Of a DNA stretch of 64,000 bases, positions 9,826 through 19,100 are shown one piece after another (within the stretch, counting starts at the first letter, position 1; each line of letters starts with the position of its first letter). Source of the DNA: Candidatus Bipolaricaulota bacterium (lineage in GTDB: Bacteria; Bipolaricaulota; Bipolaricaulia; UBA7950; UBA9294); the NCBI GenBank assembly GCA_028277345.1, contig JANQGM010000012.1, positions 16,408 through 80,407 of the forward strand. Direction: 5' to 3'. Made by a program: the position numbers and the translations under genes. The notes below the pieces were generated by a model. The model did not search any database. It was not told the DNA's origin and saw nothing but the letters and a program-made list of their open reading frames with translations.

Positions 9826-10913
9826 CTCCCTCGACACACGCGCAGGCTCGCCTTGCTGCCGAATCATTCAACGTCAGTATGCCCATTGTCGATGTGGAAG
9901 CGCATCAGGACGGCCTTATCCACGAAACCTACCTTGTGACTGCGGGAAACGGCGAGCGCTTCGTATTGCAACGCGTGAACGGGCAGGTCTTTCCGCATCC
10001 CCAGCAGGTGGCGGAGAACACGGACCGCATTCTTCGATTTCTCGATAGGGGAGGTGTCGGTGTTGGTGCCTCGAGGCCGAGGCGTGTGCCGGAGTTGGTG
10101 CGAACGCCAAGGGGCGAATCCTTTTACAACGATGGAGTGAGGTGCTGGCGGTTATTTCGGTACATTGAGAACACCTATACCGTTCAATCTTGCCCGACAG
10201 CGATGCAGGGGCAGCAAATCGGAGAAGCCTTCGGATTCTTCTTGGATGGGGTGGCGGGATTTCCGGGGCAGCACCTCCACACCGTCCTTTCGGGGTATCG
10301 TGACACCAAGGGGTATTTCGACGGCTTCCGTGCCGCCTGCCGCCAAGATCCCCATGGCCGAAGCTCCCGCGTATCGGAGGAAATCTCCATCGTCGAGAAA
10401 CACACGGACGCGCTTCTCTGGCTACAAGCGGCCGGTCAGCATGGAAAGATCCCGAAGCGCATCATTCACGGAGATACGAAGTTAAACAACGTTTTGCTCG
10501 ACAAGACGACGCACGCGTGGGTCTGTGTCATCGATTTGGATACGGTCATGGAAGGAACGCTTCTTCAGGACCTTGGAGACTGCATCCGCGAAGCCCTTTC
10601 GGGCTGGAGCCAGGAGCACGATCGCTTGACAGAGCGCGATTTGGTCCTCTTCCGTGCCATTGTCCTTGGATTTCGAACGCCTCAGCGGCTTGAACTGACA
10701 CCGTTGGAAGAACGATCGCTTCCTGCAGCGACCCTATCGATGGCGCTCGAGCTTGGGATGCGGTTCTTAACGGACTTCATCCTTGGGGATCGATACTTCA
10801 GGGCCGAGTCTCCTGACGACAATCTGCACCGAGCGCGGCGGCAACTCCGGCTCGCCTGTCGGCTGGCGCGAAGCGCGCGCGCGATGGCCGAGGCGATCCA
10901 TAGCGGTGCATAG
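9813..10913 (+). CDS. APH-fold kinase resembling N-acetylhexosamine 1-kinase (NahK)
   Basis: ATG 9813 overlaps the upstream gene. Motifs GLIHETYLVTAGNGERFVLQRVNGQVFPHPQQVAENTDRI, IIHGDTKLNNVLLD and CVIDLDTV. Confidence 0.75.
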   Translation: MARLTPSTHAQARLAAESFNVSMPIVDVEAHQDGLIHETYLVTAGNGERFVLQRVNGQVFPHPQQVAENTDRILRFLDRGGVGVGASRPRRVPELVRTPRGESFYNDGVRCWRLFRYIENTYTVQSCPTAMQGQQIGEAFGFFLDGVAGFPGQHLHTVLSGYRDTKGYFDGFRAACRQDPHGRSSRVSEEISIVEKHTDALLWLQAAGQHGKIPKRIIHGDTKLNNVLLDKTTHAWVCVIDLDTVMEGTLLQDLGDCIREALSGWSQEHDRLTERDLVLFRAIVLGFRTPQRLELTPLEERSLPAATLSMALELGMRFLTDFILGDRYFRAESPDDNLHRARRQLRLACRLARSARAMAEAIHSGA

Positions 10914-10966
10914 GAGCGCGATGCGCGTCGAGTTGTGAACGTCGGTCCCTCGAACGGCGATGCATG

Positions 10967-10987
10967 GGAGGATACACTGTATCCTCC
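10967..10987. promoter_or_regulatory. 21-bp perfect palindrome upstream of the MFS gene (operator candidate)
   Basis: GGAGGATACA-C-TGTATCCTCC, ending 14 bp before ATG 11002. Confidence 0.45.
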
Positions 10988-11001
10988 TTCAAGGGGGTTG
11001 G

Positions 11002-12177
11002 ATGCGCTCACTGTTTCGCCAGAACAAGCAGCTTCTGATCTTTCTACTCGTCGCCAACTTGCTGCATACGTTTGGGCACTCCGTTTGGCGTGCGATGTTC
11101 AACAACTTCGCGGTCGAGCGAATCGGCGTTGGCGCCGATGCCATTGGGTGGATTCAATCCGTGCGAGAACTGCCCGGGCTGTTGGCCTTCGCAGTCGCCT
11201 TCCTGGCTCTTCTCTTCAAAGAAATGCGGATTATGGCGGTCAGCCTCATTCTGCTTGGCGTGGGGATCGTCTTCACGGGGCAATCGTCATCGGTTCCCGT
11301 TCTCTTGATGGCGACCTTAGTGATGAGTCTGGGATTTCACTACTTCAACCCTGGAAACAACGGACTGATTCTGATGAGTTTTGCGCATCGCGATACGCCG
11401 CGCATCATGGGGCAGCTCAAGAGTATCGGCGCCCTAGCGGCGGTATTGGCGACAGGAACCGTCTACTTCTTTGTCGGCTACCTCGGCTATGAGATGATGT
11501 TCGGCGTTGTGGGCGCTCTGGTGAGCGTGGGCGGTGTCATTCTCTTTATCCTGGGAAAGGGAGGGCACAATCTGCCGACCCACCGCAAGGTCAAACTCCG
11601 CAAACGCTATTGGTTGTTCTACACGCTGACGTTCCTCATGGGCAGCCGGAGGCACATCTTCACAACCTTTGCTCCCTTCTTGCTGGTGAAGGCGTACGGT
11701 GTTGACGTTCGTCTGATGTCGCTCCTCCTGCTGGTCAACAGCCTCGTCAATGTCTATGTCCTTCAAAAGGTCGGGAAATTGGTGGCGCGTTTTGGAGAAC
11801 GGGCCCTGTTGACGGTTGCGTTCGCGGCATTGATTCCGATCTTCTTGGGCTATGCCTATGTCGGCTTTCTTCCTTTGCTGTACGTCTTTTTCATCGTCGA
11901 CAACGTGCTGTTCGGGTTTAACTTGGCCATGCCGACCTACCTACAGAAGATTGCCGTCTCGCCGGAAGAGCTGACGGCCAATATGTCGCTTCAGGAGACC
12001 ATCAATCATATCTCCGCCGTTATCATTCCCGTTGCCGGAGGATACATCTGGATTCGCTTCGGTTCGCAAGCCCCCTTCCTGGTCGGGGTAGGCATTGCCG
12101 TGCTGTCCCTTGCCTTGACTCAGTTGATGGGACGGCATCATTCGAGCGACGGCGCCCACGCCCAAGGGATAGGGTGA
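11002..12177 (+). CDS. MFS transporter
   Basis: ATG 11002 after aagggggttgg; multiple TM segments. The ORF-track start at 10960 is probably too far upstream. Confidence 0.85.
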   Translation: MRSLFRQNKQLLIFLLVANLLHTFGHSVWRAMFNNFAVERIGVGADAIGWIQSVRELPGLLAFAVAFLALLFKEMRIMAVSLILLGVGIVFTGQSSSVPVLLMATLVMSLGFHYFNPGNNGLILMSFAHRDTPRIMGQLKSIGALAAVLATGTVYFFVGYLGYEMMFGVVGALVSVGGVILFILGKGGHNLPTHRKVKLRKRYWLFYTLTFLMGSRRHIFTTFAPFLLVKAYGVDVRLMSLLLLVNSLVNVYVLQKVGKLVARFGERALLTVAFAALIPIFLGYAYVGFLPLLYVFFIVDNVLFGFNLAMPTYLQKIAVSPEELTANMSLQETINHISAVIIPVAGGYIWIRFGSQAPFLVGVGIAVLSLALTQLMGRHHSSDGAHAQGIG

Positions 12178-12194
12178 ATCGCCGGTACGTTGGT

Positions 12195-12200
12195 TATAAT
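12195..12200 (+). promoter_or_regulatory. Candidate -10 box (TATAAT) for the CofE-like gene
   Basis: TATAAT located 34 bp before ATG 12234; no clear -35 seen. Confidence 0.4.
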
Positions 12201-12233
12201 GGCTTCTAGCAGCCGAAGAGAGGGGTAACACGT

Positions 12234-13205
12234 ATGCCATCAGTCCCATCTGAGATTCGATTTCTACCTGTGAGCGTGGCGGAGGCCATTCGGCCTGAGC
12301 ACGTTGCGGATGAGCAGAGCGGCGCCTACATCGCGAAACTGATCGAAGCCGCGGGGGTGACGATCGAGGATCAGGATGTCATCGCGATTAGCTCGAAAGT
12401 CGCGTCATTCTTGGATGGGGGATTGGTGCGATTGGCTGATGTCGTTCCGTCACGAAAGGCGAAGATCCTTGGGTGGCTTTTCCATCGCGACCCGAAGAAG
12501 GTTCAGCTGGTCCTTGAAGAGGGGAAAGTGTTTGTCGTGGTTCCCATGCGAAGGATCATTCGCATCCCGGCCGTTCGGAAAATGATGGAGCGGCGAACGA
12601 CCGATCCGGAAACGATGGTGAAGGGGTACGAAGTGAACAACGCCTTTACCTTTATCGTTAAGAAGCACGCCGTGTATCTGGATGAGGCGGGCATCGACCA
12701 TACCAACTCCCCGGAGGAGTTCGTCACCTTGCTTCCCGAGGATCCCTGCCGGCTGTCAGGTGAAATTCGCGAGGGCGTTCAGGAGCATTTCGGCGTCAGC
12801 GTCGCCGTCATCCTCACGGATACGGCGACCAGCGTGGGAAGGGTGGGCTCGCAGGATGTGGCGATCGGATACTCGGGCATCGATCCCGTGACGCGCGAGA
12901 CGTTCGTCCCTGACCTCTTCGGGATCCCTCGGGCAGGCGGCATTGACTTGGTTATCGATTCCATTTCCGGCATGGCCGGACTTGTCATGGGACAGACGAT
13001 CGAGAAAACGCCCATCGTCGTTGTGCGCGGGCTGTCCTATCAGCCCGAGCGCGCGGATGAGCTGCCTGGTATGGAAGCCGTTTCGTGGCCTGCTGGCACG
13101 GAGTGGAAGTTCGCACTGCTGACCATCTTCTCAACCATGAAGTTGTGGTTCGGCAATCTGATTGCCTTTCAGCGCAAGACGAAGCGCTCTAGAGTTCGCT
13201 CATAA
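12234..13205 (+). CDS. Divergent F420-0:gamma-glutamyl ligase (CofE)-like protein
   Basis: DVIAISSKVAS, DEAGIDHTNSPEEFVTLLPEDPCRLSGEIREGVQEHFGVSVAVILTDTATSVGRVGSQDVAIGYSGIDPV align with CofE motifs as I remember them, but the GRPWR-like segment is altered. Confidence 0.75.
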   Translation: MPSVPSEIRFLPVSVAEAIRPEHVADEQSGAYIAKLIEAAGVTIEDQDVIAISSKVASFLDGGLVRLADVVPSRKAKILGWLFHRDPKKVQLVLEEGKVFVVVPMRRIIRIPAVRKMMERRTTDPETMVKGYEVNNAFTFIVKKHAVYLDEAGIDHTNSPEEFVTLLPEDPCRLSGEIREGVQEHFGVSVAVILTDTATSVGRVGSQDVAIGYSGIDPVTRETFVPDLFGIPRAGGIDLVIDSISGMAGLVMGQTIEKTPIVVVRGLSYQPERADELPGMEAVSWPAGTEWKFALLTIFSTMKLWFGNLIAFQRKTKRSRVRS

Positions 13206-14637
13206 GCAACGAGTCTTCGGGCGACCCGTAGATTTGGGAGAACGATTCAGGCTCGCGCCAGACTTCGAGTTCGCCGTTTTTGCGAACAGCCAGCTTCCCC
13301 GGGCGGAGGAACCCACAACTGTTTGACGCGAAGTGATCGGCGCTGTAGGCGCCAGTGTGGAACACGGCGAATCGCTCTCCACGTCGTGGAATTCGATTGA
13401 GCTGAACCTTGGCCTTGCTGATCATGTCTCCCGAGAAGCAGAGTCTGCCGGCGAGAAAGGCATCGATAGGACGGTCATCGGAGCGCCTGGGAAGAACGGC
13501 GGTAGGAAACATGTCCGGCGAGATGAGATTGGTTCCATGATTGTTGATTCCCATATCGAGCGAGACCACGAAATGGCCAAGGACGTCCTTATGACCGGCC
13601 ACACGCGTCAGCGTGACGGCGGTTGTCGCCATGAGTCCTCGTCCGGGTTCCAGAATCAGCAACGGCTCTCCGAGATCTCGCAGACGCTGTGCGCACGACC
13701 GGCCATCGGGGAAGGTATGCTTCAACAGGTGCTCCACCATCTGTGCCTGGGGCACGTCAGACCAATAAGCTTTCCCGCTCCATTCGGCCGTCCCGTCCGC
13801 ATATCCCATGGGATGATCGTTCCATGTCACGGATGGAAGCTGGGGATCCTCCAGCGTGCGGCGTAGCCTCGCTTGAAAGGCTTCCCACGCGTCACGCGAG
13901 AAGAAGGCCACGGGGAAGCCGCCCCCGATATCCAACAAATCGGACTGAAGTCCCATCGCCTGAGCGCTTTCCAACAGACGAAGCAGATAATCGAGGAGGC
14001 GTTCGTATCCGATGGGATTGGCAATTTGCGTGCCGATGTGCGCGGAGACGCCTCGATAGCGTAGCCAGGGATGGCCGAGCAGCTCGCGATGAAGTCGGGG
14101 CGCTTCGTCGATATGAAAACCGAATTTCGTCCAATCGGCTGCCGTGGTCTGATCGGCAGACGTCAATCCGGCCAGCGGCATTCCTCGAAAACGTAGCAGG
14201 ACATTGGCCCGGACCTCCAACCGTTCGCAGAGCTGCGCCAGCTCGATCAGCTCATCCTGGTTATCGACGGCCAGCGTACAACCGGCTTGGACCGCCCTAC
14301 GAAGGTAGTCCGTGGACTTGGCATTTCCGTTGCAGATGATGTGATCGGAGGGAATGCCCTCCTCCAATCCAAGGCGCATTTCGTGTTCTGAAGCGGCGTC
14401 AAGCCCCAGTCCCAGTTGGCTGGCTGCGCGCACAGCGCCACGGCAGGGATTGGATTTGGCCGCAAAGGCGACGAGTCCATGCGAGTAGTGCGCGCACAGC
14501 GCGGACTGAAAGGCACGCGCGTTCGCCTCCATTTCCTCCAGGAAAAAGACGTGAAGTGGGAGACCGAGTTGCTCGATCGCCTGCTCAATGGCCGGCCTGT
14601 GGTTGGCTAACTGTGTTTCGAGTTGTTGTGTCGTCAT
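13189..14637 (-). CDS. PLP-dependent group IV decarboxylase-like (diaminopimelate/ornithine decarboxylase fold)
   Basis: VAFAAKSNPCRGAVRAASQLGLGLDAASEHEMRLGL PLP-lysine region; LDIGGGFPV. Confidence 0.85.
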   Translation of the reverse strand: MTTQQLETQLANHRPAIEQAIEQLGLPLHVFFLEEMEANARAFQSALCAHYSHGLVAFAAKSNPCRGAVRAASQLGLGLDAASEHEMRLGLEEGIPSDHIICNGNAKSTDYLRRAVQAGCTLAVDNQDELIELAQLCERLEVRANVLLRFRGMPLAGLTSADQTTAADWTKFGFHIDEAPRLHRELLGHPWLRYRGVSAHIGTQIANPIGYERLLDYLLRLLESAQAMGLQSDLLDIGGGFPVAFFSRDAWEAFQARLRRTLEDPQLPSVTWNDHPMGYADGTAEWSGKAYWSDVPQAQMVEHLLKHTFPDGRSCAQRLRDLGEPLLILEPGRGLMATTAVTLTRVAGHKDVLGHFVVSLDMGINNHGTNLISPDMFPTAVLPRRSDDRPIDAFLAGRLCFSGDMISKAKVQLNRIPRRGERFAVFHTGAYSADHFASNSCGFLRPGKLAVRKNGELEVWREPESFSQIYGSPEDSLLMSEL

Positions 14638-14965
14638 CGATAGGTCCTGTTCCATTGATGGTAAACAACTTGTTGCGGAATGCCAGGAGGTTGGCTGGGA
14701 GGGAGGGCAGGACAGCTGTCTGTGATACGAACAACGTTCTGCGCTCGCGGCGCGCGAACGGGAAAATGAAGGAACTGACGACAGCCAGAGGTTTTTCGCT
14801 CGAACATTGAGCGTAGCGACCGAGCACGGGGTGTTCGTTCATGCATCATCAGCATGGTTTGAGGCGCCGCTCGCTGTCCAGATGTCCAAGACGGGATCTT
14901 CTCGATTGGGACCTTGGCAGGCCTGCATGCGCATGGTATGGTGACGGAGAGAAGGAGGTGTGCCA

Positions 14966-15067
14966 ATGCCGATTACAATCACGATTACGTCTGGAATGCT
15001 TCTTGCCTTCTTCTGGGCATTTTGGATCTTCGCATTTGCTGGCTGGTGGTGCGGGGGATCCTGCTAG
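14966..15067 (+). CDS. 33-aa hydrophobic small membrane protein (hypothetical)
   Basis: RBS gaaggaggtgtgcca then ATG; MPITITITSGMLLAFFWAFWIFAFAGWWCGGSC*, translated by hand. Below the ORF-track length cutoff. Confidence 0.6.
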   Translation: MPITITITSGMLLAFFWAFWIFAFAGWWCGGSC

Positions 15068-15113
15068 AGGCAACGAGCAACCGGGTGATACAAACGTGAC
15101 ACGGATCACATGG

Positions 15114-16202
15114 ATGGGGAGGGTCGTACTGTGGACCCTTCTCGTGATGTGGGCCGTGTCTTCGTTTGTGCAGGCGGATCCACGTGACCAGTTCGCGCAG
15201 GAAACGGGGCTTGATCGCGACTTGATCAACCTCGTCAAGGTCGATGTCAATGGCACCGAACTGACCGTTGTCTTCGTCTACATCACCGAGCGCACGTTTA
15301 GCAGTAAAATCTCGGCCCAGCTGGCGGCAACGCTTCGCCCCTACGTGGGAATGAATGCGTTCTATGTCAACCCGAGCATCGACGACGTTGTTTCATCCTT
15401 TCCGTTCGACCCGCTGCTTCTGAGTGCTCGACAAGGCGGCGCATCGATTGTCCCGCCATGGGAGGCCTGGGATGAGATCACACCAGGATTCGTGACGGGG
15501 CGGTTCGAGGTGAATCCCTCGGGACCCTCTCAAGGATCGGGAAGCGAAGGCGTCGTGATTTTCGGCGATCTGCTCGATCCCGATCTGTCGTTTGATTTGG
15601 TGTACTCGGGGCAACCCGCGACATTTGACATCGGCACAGTTCAGCAAGCGCAAGGCGCCATCGGCTCGACGAGTGGTTCGCCGACCGCGGCCGCGCCATC
15701 GCACGATCCGATCAATGTGGCGCCCGTGGAAACGCTGGATTCTCTCCAGGATCTATTGCTGCATGAGGAGTTCTCCGCGGATGCGCTGGCAGCCGCCTTT
15801 GAGTTGGCCCCGCCTCTCGTTCGCACGCTTGTCATCACGCCGCGTGGCCATGAGCTGCGATTGTTCCTCGTTCGTCTAGAGCCGTCGATTCGGACGGGCC
15901 GGTTGGGTGAAGACCTCGTCGCCTCCCTCGATGAGGTGATCGGAACGGGAGCCGTCATGGTGTGGGCGGTTTCGCCGACAGGCGCTGAATTCACGCCGTG
16001 GAACTTCTACATCCGCCAGGGCGGAACCAACTTCGTCTTCTTCAGCCAGGCGTCCTTCGTTGAACTCACCGAAGGATTCCTGCGTGTCGAGCGTGTCGAA
16101 CTCAATGAAGTCGCCGCAGGCGTCATTCGCTTGCCGCGCTCTGTCAATGCCAACGAAGCTTTCTCCGTTTTCTATGGAACGCAGGGAGCGGATTTCCCGT
16201 AA
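15114..16202 (+). CDS. Exported protein of unknown function
   Basis: Start at MGRVVLWTLLVMWAVSSFVQADP (signal peptide-like), or GTG at 15096; continuous ORF to 16202. Confidence 0.75.
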   Translation: MGRVVLWTLLVMWAVSSFVQADPRDQFAQETGLDRDLINLVKVDVNGTELTVVFVYITERTFSSKISAQLAATLRPYVGMNAFYVNPSIDDVVSSFPFDPLLLSARQGGASIVPPWEAWDEITPGFVTGRFEVNPSGPSQGSGSEGVVIFGDLLDPDLSFDLVYSGQPATFDIGTVQQAQGAIGSTSGSPTAAAPSHDPINVAPVETLDSLQDLLLHEEFSADALAAAFELAPPLVRTLVITPRGHELRLFLVRLEPSIRTGRLGEDLVASLDEVIGTGAVMVWAVSPTGAEFTPWNFYIRQGGTNFVFFSQASFVELTEGFLRVERVELNEVAAGVIRLPRSVNANEAFSVFYGTQGADFP

Positions 16203-16258
16203 TTGATTCTGAGTTTGACAACCGGGGTGCCAAGCGCGACGATTCATGCGGTGAATTC

Positions 16259-16819
16259 ATGACTCTCATTCTTGCTTCGAAATCTCCGCGTCGGCGTGAG
16301 CTGCTCTCTCGCCTCACGTCCGAGTTCGAGGTCATTCCCAGTCACGCCGAAGAATCGTCGATCGGCTCGCCTCTGGATCAAGTTCTCGACTCCGCCCGCG
16401 CGAAGGCGCATGCCGTCGCCCGCCAGCATGAGGGGTTGATCCTCGGCGCGGATACGCTGGTTGTTCTCGAGGACTGTGTGATGGGCAAGCCACGGTCACG
16501 AAGCGATGCCGAAGCGATGCTGCGCGCGCTGGCCGGACGGACGCATCGGGTCTTGTCCGGGATGTGCCTCGTGGAAACGTCAACGGGCGTCGAACGTCTC
16601 GAATGCGTTGAGACGCACGTCGCGATGAGAGCGTTGACGGAGCGAGATATCGAGTGGTATCTGGATAGCGGCGAATACGAGGACAAGGCTGGAGGGTACG
16701 CCATCCAGGGTAAGGCCGCCGTCTTCATCGAACGCATTGTGGGCGAGTACACGAACGTGATGGGCCTCCCACTGTGCGAGCTGGGCCGGTTATTGCGGGA
16801 ATTCAACGTCAGGTTCTAG
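16259..16819 (+). CDS. maf: Maf-like nucleotide pyrophosphatase
   Basis: MTLILASKSPRRRELLSRL N-terminus; GADTLVVLEDCVMGKP; YAIQGKAAVFIERIVGEYTNVMGLPL. Confidence 0.95.
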   Translation: MTLILASKSPRRRELLSRLTSEFEVIPSHAEESSIGSPLDQVLDSARAKAHAVARQHEGLILGADTLVVLEDCVMGKPRSRSDAEAMLRALAGRTHRVLSGMCLVETSTGVERLECVETHVAMRALTERDIEWYLDSGEYEDKAGGYAIQGKAAVFIERIVGEYTNVMGLPLCELGRLLREFNVRF

Positions 16820-16856
16820 TCTTCCTCCCGGAAGGCGCAGGCATCAAGGAGGCAAC

Positions 16857-17717
16857 GTGTCCGACAAGAAGAAGCTGAGTATCCACACGATTCAAAAGAT
16901 GAAGGCCAATGGCGAGAAGATCGCTTGGATGACGGCGTACGATTATCCAACGGCGGAGTTCGCTGAAGCGGCCGGCATGGAGATGCTGCTGGTCGGCGAC
17001 TCCCTGGGCATGTGCGTGTACGGGTACAAAGGAACCGTGCCCGTGACCATGGATCAGTGCATTGTGCATTGCGAAGCCGTTCGCCGGGGCGCGCCCAACA
17101 CCTTTGTCATGGGCGACATGCCGTTTATGAGCTATCAGGTGAGCGATGAAGAAGCCGCGCGCAATGCCGGGCGGTTTTTGAAGGAAGCCGATGTCGATGC
17201 CATCAAACTCGAAGGCGGCCAGCGCGTCGTCTCGCGCATTCGCGCCATTCTTGACGCTGGCATCGTGGTGTGCGGCCACATTGGACTGACCCCGCAAAGC
17301 TCCGGTCAGCTGGGCGGACACAAGGCCCAGGGGCGTACGATCGCTTCTGCGCGCGCCTTGCTTGAGGATGCGCTGGCGATCGAAGAGGCGGGTGCACAGA
17401 TGCTCTTGCTGGAAGCCGTGCCCCCCGAAGTCGCGGCATTCGTGGTCGAAAAGCTCTCGATTCCCGTCTTCGGGATCGGCGCCGGCCCCCATACGGACGG
17501 TCAACTGATCATCGTGTCCGACGTCATCGGTCAGTTCCAAGCCTTTACCCCCAAGTTCGTCAAGAAATACGCCAACGTCGCGCAGGTGATCACCGATGCG
17601 ATGAAGGCTTACGTGTCCGAGGTCAAGGGCGGCGTTTTCCCGGCGGACGAACATTGCTATCACATGCTGAAGGATGAAGTCGGCAAGTTCCCTGAACTCA
17701 AGGCGGACTTCGAGTAG
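16857..17717 (+). CDS. panB: 3-methyl-2-oxobutanoate hydroxymethyltransferase
   Basis: MTAYDYPTAEFAEAAGMEMLLVGDSLGM, GHIGLTPQSSGQLGG, IPVFGIGAGPHTDGQ; GTG start. Confidence 0.95.
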   Translation: MSDKKKLSIHTIQKMKANGEKIAWMTAYDYPTAEFAEAAGMEMLLVGDSLGMCVYGYKGTVPVTMDQCIVHCEAVRRGAPNTFVMGDMPFMSYQVSDEEAARNAGRFLKEADVDAIKLEGGQRVVSRIRAILDAGIVVCGHIGLTPQSSGQLGGHKAQGRTIASARALLEDALAIEEAGAQMLLLEAVPPEVAAFVVEKLSIPVFGIGAGPHTDGQLIIVSDVIGQFQAFTPKFVKKYANVAQVITDAMKAYVSEVKGGVFPADEHCYHMLKDEVGKFPELKADFE

Positions 17718-17742
17718 TCCGGAGTTTCTCCCAGGAGGCAAG

Positions 17743-19014
17743 ATGAGTGATCTGAGACAGCGGCTGGCGATCTCTGAGGAACATCTGCAGGAGATCAATC
17801 GGTTCCTAGTGGATCCGAACTCCGAGGTCATCAACGATTTTCTTCGGATCGTCGAGAAGCATGGAGGTCCGGAAGAGATCAACCGCAAAGCCAAGGCGGC
17901 GCGCGCGTTGCCCAGCCTTCTCGCGCGCTTGAAAGAGGCCGATTCTCCCTATCTGGAAGATATCGAATGGCTGATCGCGCAGCGAGATGCGGGCGCGTTC
18001 GTCTCGATCGGCGACTATCGCCGTTCGATTCTCGGCGACGTAGCGGATTCGATGGTCTTCGATGATGCCCACGCCGTGACGCTTGAAATCAGCGCCTTGC
18101 AGTTCTTCTCCTGGTTGATCGCCGAAGCGAAGCAGGCGATCGAGCGTCGTGAACTCATGCCGGGACGCTACATCCGGGTGCGAAACATGGCGGAGCAAGT
18201 GGCCGATCATGGCGATACACTGGCCGTTGCCGCCGCTATGCAGGTCGTCGGCGCCAGTTACGTCGAGACGCTCGATACGAAGGGAACGGATGGATCGAAC
18301 ATCCATCTTGGCGGACCTGCGACGATCACGGGGTATTTCGGCGGTGTCGGCCAGCCGAATGCGCATCCTCTGAAATGGGTGGATGAATTCCTCGGTTACT
18401 ACACGTCGTATGGTGTGAGGCAGGTGCTAAATATCAATCCAGGAACCGTCTTCCTGGGCTATCTGCTTCATAAACTGGGGATTGACATTGAGTTTAAGAT
18501 CTCGGTATTCATGGGCAACGATAATCCCTATGCCGCGCTTTGGACGCTGCTTGGCGCCAAGCTGTTCTCTCGCGAGGATGGAACGACCTCGTTGATCGGT
18601 TTTAACTGGGCGAACTCCGTGAACAACGAGACGATCGAGAAGGGGGCAGCGATTCGAGGGGCGTTTGGCTTCGAGGATGTGGTGCGTTTCGAACACCACA
18701 TCACCGAGACGCACAAGTCCATCGTCATTCAGCCCTATGATCGGACGGAGGAGCTGGTTGAGCTCGCCGATCACGTCGCCAACATCTCGGCCAAGCATGA
18801 GGGCGGGAAACCGGACATCGACGGCGGACGTGAGCATCCCTCCGATATCCTCGACTACTTTTTGCCGAAGTCCGAGATCGAGGCGCAGGGTCTGATGTCG
18901 GCCATGCAGCGAAACTATCTCGACAAACACGACGCCTTGAACGTAACGGCGGCGGAGTTGACGAAGGCGGGCCTGACCTTCCATGCCGCTCAACATCTTC
19001 ATGGAGCCGGCTAG
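17743..19014 (+). CDS. Conserved-looking protein of unknown function (423 aa)
   Basis: ATG 17743 after ccaggaggcaag. Long ordered ORF (TKGTDGSNIHLGGPATITGYFGGVGQPNAHPLKWVDEFLGYYTSYGVRQVLNINPGTVFLGYLLHKLG); family not recognised. Confidence 0.8.
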   Translation: MSDLRQRLAISEEHLQEINRFLVDPNSEVINDFLRIVEKHGGPEEINRKAKAARALPSLLARLKEADSPYLEDIEWLIAQRDAGAFVSIGDYRRSILGDVADSMVFDDAHAVTLEISALQFFSWLIAEAKQAIERRELMPGRYIRVRNMAEQVADHGDTLAVAAAMQVVGASYVETLDTKGTDGSNIHLGGPATITGYFGGVGQPNAHPLKWVDEFLGYYTSYGVRQVLNINPGTVFLGYLLHKLGIDIEFKISVFMGNDNPYAALWTLLGAKLFSREDGTTSLIGFNWANSVNNETIEKGAAIRGAFGFEDVVRFEHHITETHKSIVIQPYDRTEELVELADHVANISAKHEGGKPDIDGGREHPSDILDYFLPKSEIEAQGLMSAMQRNYLDKHDALNVTAAELTKAGLTFHAAQHLHGAG

Positions 19015-19030
19015 GCCAGTTAAGCACCCA

Positions 19031-19085
19031 AGGCCCCAAGCTTGCCGCGTTTCGACGCGATCGGTATGCTTGGGGCCCATTTTCT
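19031..19085 (+). terminator. Rho-independent terminator
   Basis: GGCCCCAAGC...GCTTGGGGCC perfect 10-bp stem followed by CATTTTCT. Confidence 0.8.
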
Positions 19086-19100
19086 CTCAATGAGGTGGCT

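Noticed and set aside
16809-17894. 361-aa minus-strand ORF
   Set aside because: Antisense to panB, which has clear family motifs and an RBS; the ORF is low complexity with no domain.
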